From NCBI GenBank assembly GCA_008931825.1, contig QXVZ01013359.1:1-23648 (forward strand): a stretch of DNA of 23,648 nt. The letters run 5' to 3'. This document shows positions 19,453 through 23,648 of the stretch, in pieces; the stretch's first letter is position 1, and each line of letters starts with the position of its first letter. Under the pieces are notes generated by a model. It made no database searches, had not been told where the DNA came from, and worked only from the letters and a program-made list of their open reading frames with translations. Made by a program: the position numbers and the translations under genes. Origin of the DNA: Phallusia fumigata (taxonomy: Eukaryota > Chordata > Ascidiacea > Phlebobranchia > Ascidiidae).

Positions 19453-21238
19453 TCTAAGTAAAAGTCCCACAGGCGACACGATTATATTTGCCATTATTGA
19501 CCAGTTAGTTTTGCGTTTGTTGCTGACAAAAAAACGGAGCGCTTTACGCAATAAAATAAAACGCCCCTGCTTAAATAAAAAAAGGAACAAACTTTATAAT
19601 CTAGGTAATGTTGGTTGAAAAGCATGTTAAAAACTTGTAACAAGTCAATCTTAGTCTTACTGCGTAGGAATCATAACCCCCTACTTCAATACAACATGCC
19701 CTACAATATCCATGAAATTACCCATGAAATTATTGTGACAGTTGTCTCATAACCTCGAAATAATTGTGCTCTTTATATGTTGCACAGTTACTACATAGAC
19801 TATTCCCATCCTTTAAGCAAAACTGCTTTTTAGTGAACCACATTAATGTTTTAATTTTTGAAACTGAATGTCACTGTTACATTGCCGCACAGGCCCGCTG
19901 TAGGTTGCTGGTAAGCAGTTCATTACTTTTGGTACAGATTAGTGTAGTTTGAGTACAAGTTTAGTAAAGTCGGAGGATATAAAAAGTCTTAGTCTGCTAT
20001 AAGATGATGTAGGAATTAACATTTTGAAAGTAATACAAAGGGACAGTTAAGGATTAAATAAAGTACCCCTTTTTGGTCGCCCATGGTATAACTATAGTGC
20101 CGAATTTACGTTGAAACTAAAAGAGTTATAGCCGAGGCCCCCAAATTATTGGGAAAACCCCCCAAAAGTGGTATTAGTTTCAAAAATATAAAGGAAAATT
20201 ACAAAAAATTCAATAGTTTTTAATTTTTGCAGTGGTGTATTTCGTTTATACTTCCTTCTTCTAAAATCAATTAAAATCAAAAGTCACATCGGATAATACA
20301 CACAAAAACCGTTGTCGCCGACATAGGACATTCCGGACACATAAAGGGTTCCATTATCTCAAGTATGACTTAGGCTCCCATCAAATCTAAATCCGGTCCT
20401 AATTGTGTTATCAGCATCCAGAGATACTGATCGACACGCCATTCAGCCATGATCTTGCTACAAAATAACAGTAAAGGACAGTAAAAGGACAAATAAAAAT
20501 AGGTTCAGGGAGTTTTTTTCGATTGCAAATATCGAGAACCTTTCAACTTCAAGTAGAGTTGTGGATCGAAGATTATATCGAAATATAACTGAGTAAGTTG
20601 TATTATTCAACCTGAAGTTTTGCATTGTGGGCTTCGATTTAGGATCAAATTTATCGTTTGATAAACGCCAAATTAAATCAGGTCACGTCAAGCGAGCAAA
20701 AAGTAACCTTATCAATTCGCCCAAAATTAATGTGTATCATTTATATAAGCAGTTGGAAACAAGTTAAAAGAAATTGCGCCAGCTATATATCAAAATATTT
20801 GCGCTTGTGAACCTATTGTAAGTCACTCAGTTTCATGCCAGTTAACCCAAGAGTAAAGGCCGTTTTTGCACCGCAAGACATTTTGGACCGCCGTTCGTAT
20901 TTGAACTGGAGCGTCGCAAATCAGGTTGACAATCTTTAATCCCAACGCGACCAATTGTGGATTTATCTGTCGTTTCCATCCAACCGAACATATGGTCAAA
21001 TGCCGCACAACTAACGATGTTTGAAGCACTCCGCTGCGCAACGTAACGATGTGGAATACAACTCCTCCTCACGGTAAAATAAAAAGGAAACACGTTTCTT
21101 TTTGCGGCATTTGGGTTTTTGTGGCAACTCCCTTGGGTGATTAAGTGACTAGTGTACCTGTCGGGCATTTGTATCCGGGATCGTTCTTTACGGTTTTTGC
21201 CTCGAACCAGTGAAATCAAAGTGGTGACTTTCAATTAA
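19453..21238. other. No identified gene; small repeats only
   Basis: AT-rich, with a CpG-containing patch around 20860-21100. Small features are CCATGAAATTA in tandem at 19710-19720 and 19722-19732 (period 12), and a 10-bp inverted repeat TTGAAACTAA (20111-20120) / TTAGTTTCAA (20174-20183) with C-rich sequence in the loop. Open frames on both strands (the longest 130 codons on the -, 20842-21234) look like chance. Confidence 0.5.
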
Positions 21239-21547
21239 AGTTGCAATTACCAAAAAGCTGAAAAAGTACAAAATGTGATAACCGTCCAGGAGCAACAAAA
21301 ACAAGCGAATGTGGTTAATCTCGATCATCAAATAACCATGCAGATGTTCTATTTTTCGAGCATAAACAATAATAAACCAACGATAAACGTTGAGCCTGAT
21401 TTTGCAAATAGCAGTAAAAACCAAATGCATCAAGCCTTTCAATTCGCACAGATAGAGGATTGGCAACCAAACGTGAAATCGATCTCTCATATTTCGTTTT
21501 GTCCGACCTTCGCCCTAAACGTAACATAAAGCGTTTCATTGGTTTGA

Positions 21548-21586
21548 GTTTGACGGAAGCTCGATAAATCTGAGCTTCCGTCAAAC
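21548..21586. repeat. Perfect 15-bp stem hairpin with 9-base loop
   Basis: GTTTGACGGAAGCTC (21548-21562) and its exact reverse complement (21572-21586) flank the loop GATAAATCT. It begins 18 bases after the stop of an unidentified 96-codon open stretch (21239-21529, + strand, no ATG at its start). The stem is too short for a microRNA precursor and lacks the histone stem-loop sequence. It could be an mRNA 3' structure or the remains of an element. Confidence 0.7.
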
Positions 21587-22312
21587 AAAACAACCAGAAG
21601 GTTTTGCATTCTCTTCATTTGCCACTTGATTAAAATTTGGTAAATAAATCGACAAGAAAGGAAAATCATAGAAAATGTGCAGAAGTAAACCTTCAGCTCG
21701 CGGTTAGATTACAAAAATGACCTTGTCGATTCTGAATATTCGTGAAACAAGGACCCGAGTAAAACATTTATTGGTCAGGTCTTGACAGATTCGAGATCAT
21801 TGTAATAAGGCATGGTTCAGCTAGAGTTTGCGTTGAGCGGTGTTGCAGGGAAAATTTTAATGCCCTACTGGGTCTATCGATCGAGCATTTAATTTTCTTT
21901 ATATTTAGTTTGACAGGAACTTGCTGCGCAGGCGTTAAACTGATACATCTTGTGAATTATTTATCTTTATTTGGCCTCGGCAAAGCACGATTTCGTAACC
22001 ACATTTCGATAAGGGACGACGGAAGAACGTCTATAAAAGTTTGTTGGATTTCAAACCTGCTTAAACTGATCTTGCGCATTTCTAGCACCTTGTGGTGGTC
22101 GCTTGCCATCGGATAATGCCAGCGTTGAATTATTTAAACCTTTACGTCCTTAAAAGCGCGAAAAGACCTAAAATTGGAATCAAAGATTTGTGTTTTTTGT
22201 ATCCAGTTGCTTTGTATGTATCGTATGCGCAATTTACTCGAAATCGTTTCTGGCCAGTTGCTTAGGTAATTGATAGCTTCAAAATGGCCGGCTTTAAAAT
22301 ATTAATTTTCCC

Positions 22313-22680
22313 ATGGCCCGCAAAGGAAGTCGCCTTCTTGTTTATTATGGGATACTGTTAGTTTTACAACAGCCTATTATTATTTTCGTAAAAGCCAACA
22401 GCCATGCGTTTTTTTTAATTCTACTGGTGGTATGTATAAAAGGTTTGGTTCAGGTAAGCTATTATTTGGATATGCTTTTGAGTCGAAGTAGCTGTTGTTG
22501 TTGTGGTTTTCAAAACAGACGTTCCGAAATATGAGTTTAAGAATGAGTTTTCGCAAAAATGACAATTTGGCTGTCATGTTAACGCGTATAAATTTGCCTC
22601 CAAGTATACATGGACTACACGCTACGCTTAAATTAAACCGGAAGCAAATAGGTCAAGTAGTTGAGCTCAATGTTCAGTAA
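22313..22680 (+). CDS. Possible two-exon small hydrophobic protein (100 residues)
   Basis: ATG at 22313 (CCCATGG, G at +4) opens 47 codons ending at a strong donor, CAG|GTAAGC (22453/22454). A TTTTCAAAACAG acceptor ends at 22518. Removing the 65-bp intron keeps the frame and gives 53 more codons to TAA at 22678-22680. The first exon encodes two hydrophobic runs (about 8-26 and 32-44), and the second a basic, polar region. The 65-bp length equals the collapsed short FAF2 intron. Against it: an upstream ATG at 22284 (AAAATGGCC) opens an overlapping 25-codon frame, no family is recognised, and unspliced the frame ends at 22534. Confidence 0.25.
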
Positions 22681-23648
22681 CCTAAAATCAGCTTCTTTTT
22701 TTGTATGCATTAACCAGGTCATGCTTACGCGACAAATAATATTACTTTTAAAGTGTTTAAAAATACAACATTTAATAGTTTCGATGTAATGCATCTTATT
22801 TTCGTTTCTATAGGACATGAATCTTTTAATATTTTATGAACTGTTGCATTTCTGAGATTGAGTTGAGTTCATTTGGAAATTTATCATTAAGGTGCCACTG
22901 TGCACAATTAGGCTTATGTCTCCCCAATATGTAAGATGGTCAATTCTCGTATCACTCTTCTATCTAAACTTTTCGGCAAGACCGTGCTTGCCAAAAGTGC
23001 CAAGCCTGATAAACTTGATTAAATATTTATAAACCAGCGAATTTACGGGTAAAGTTCAGTTCTTGCATGTCGGCATGGAGGAAAAGAGGGATACAGTTAG
23101 TTAATAAATTTGGCGCAAAATGGCAACGATTTGGAAGAGAACTGCTTGTTTCCTGATGCGGTTGCTCACTAGATCTACTTGTAAAATGCACTAAAAAGTT
23201 TTCCTACTTGATTAGCCCACAGGTTTTGAATAATATTTGGTTAGGACATCGATTTACCGAATTAGTAGTTGGCATTAAAAATAGGAGTTGCAGCTACTGC
23301 ACGTTTATTTTGTATTAGAGCTTGCTTATCGTTGGCTCAGTGTTGTGTACAGTTTTGCCAAAGTAGGTTGTAGCCCAGGTAAATCTTGAACTTGACGTGA
23401 ATGACATTGCGACGACAGCAGGTAATTATTTATCGATTGAAAGCAGCAGGGTTCAAAATTAATTCCACGGAACGAAGCTACGGCTTCTGTAGTATCGATC
23501 GAAAGATTGTCCCATAATGCTTTTTTGTTTTGATTTTATATTTCATATGACCGAAAACTTTTATCTAAAATACTCATATAAATTAAACTACCTGGAAAAA
23601 AATCAAGATTTAGAATCGTTTTATTATTAGATAACGTTTGGCATGTTA
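22681..23648. other. AT-rich end of window, nothing identified
   Basis: I see no coding exon, RNA gene or repeat that I can support here. The only open frame listed on either strand is a 61-codon one on the - strand (22633-22818) with no family features. Confidence 0.45.

Noticed and set aside
20829-21140. Possible MSP (major sperm protein)-like domain on the + strand
   Set aside because: The resemblance appears only by joining two frames at about 20937 and reading through a TGA. All three + frames and the - strand look about equally open here, so this is over-reading.
20842-21234. 130-codon - strand open frame
   Set aside because: No domain, no splice sites, and it overlaps other open frames. 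It is probably chance.

Overview
The window reads as nuclear DNA from an animal. An ascidian (Ciona-like) genome is my best guess, based on compact introns (about 65 bp in places), AT-rich gaps, and a metazoan insulin receptor substrate split by an intron. Two single unknown bases (positions 1379 and 16681) mark assembly joins or ambiguities. Everything I can identify firmly lies on the + strand. Family assignments rest on remembered protein families and not on searches.

Left part (1-3897): the 3' half of a FAF2/UBXD8-type gene, with the end of the UAS thioredoxin-like domain, a charged coiled coil and a C-terminal UBX domain, in five coding exons. The 5' exons (UBA, membrane hairpin, start of UAS) lie outside the window. 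One intron carries a 247-bp non-autonomous hAT-type element with an exact 8-bp target duplication. Another part holds a 101-bp tandem copy around a single N, which looks like two alleles placed side by side by the assembler.

Middle part (about 5800-15444): an insulin receptor substrate (IRS) gene. A 113-residue PH-domain exon (6987-7326) joins in phase to a 2.8-kb exon (12617-15444) that carries the PTB domain and a tail with seven YxxM and two YVN(V/I) motifs, for a predicted 1055 residues. The 5.3-kb intron between them is unusually GC/CpG-rich for the window, has no credible gene, and holds several forkhead/FOXO-type sites.

Right part (15445-23648): mostly without identifiable genes. It contains a CpG-rich patch with a perfect GTCACGTGAC palindrome (18480-18680), a possible coding exon with weak resemblance to MABP-type beta-prism repeats (18915-19240), a perfect 15-bp stem hairpin (21548-21586) and a possible two-exon small membrane or secreted protein (22313-22680).

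FAF2 acts in ER-associated degradation with p97/VCP, and IRS relays insulin/IGF receptor signals to PI3K. They are unrelated neighbours, and nothing suggests a joint system. I found no clearly novel system. The most checkable oddities are the hAT element, the allelic duplication, the IRS architecture and the forkhead-site density.
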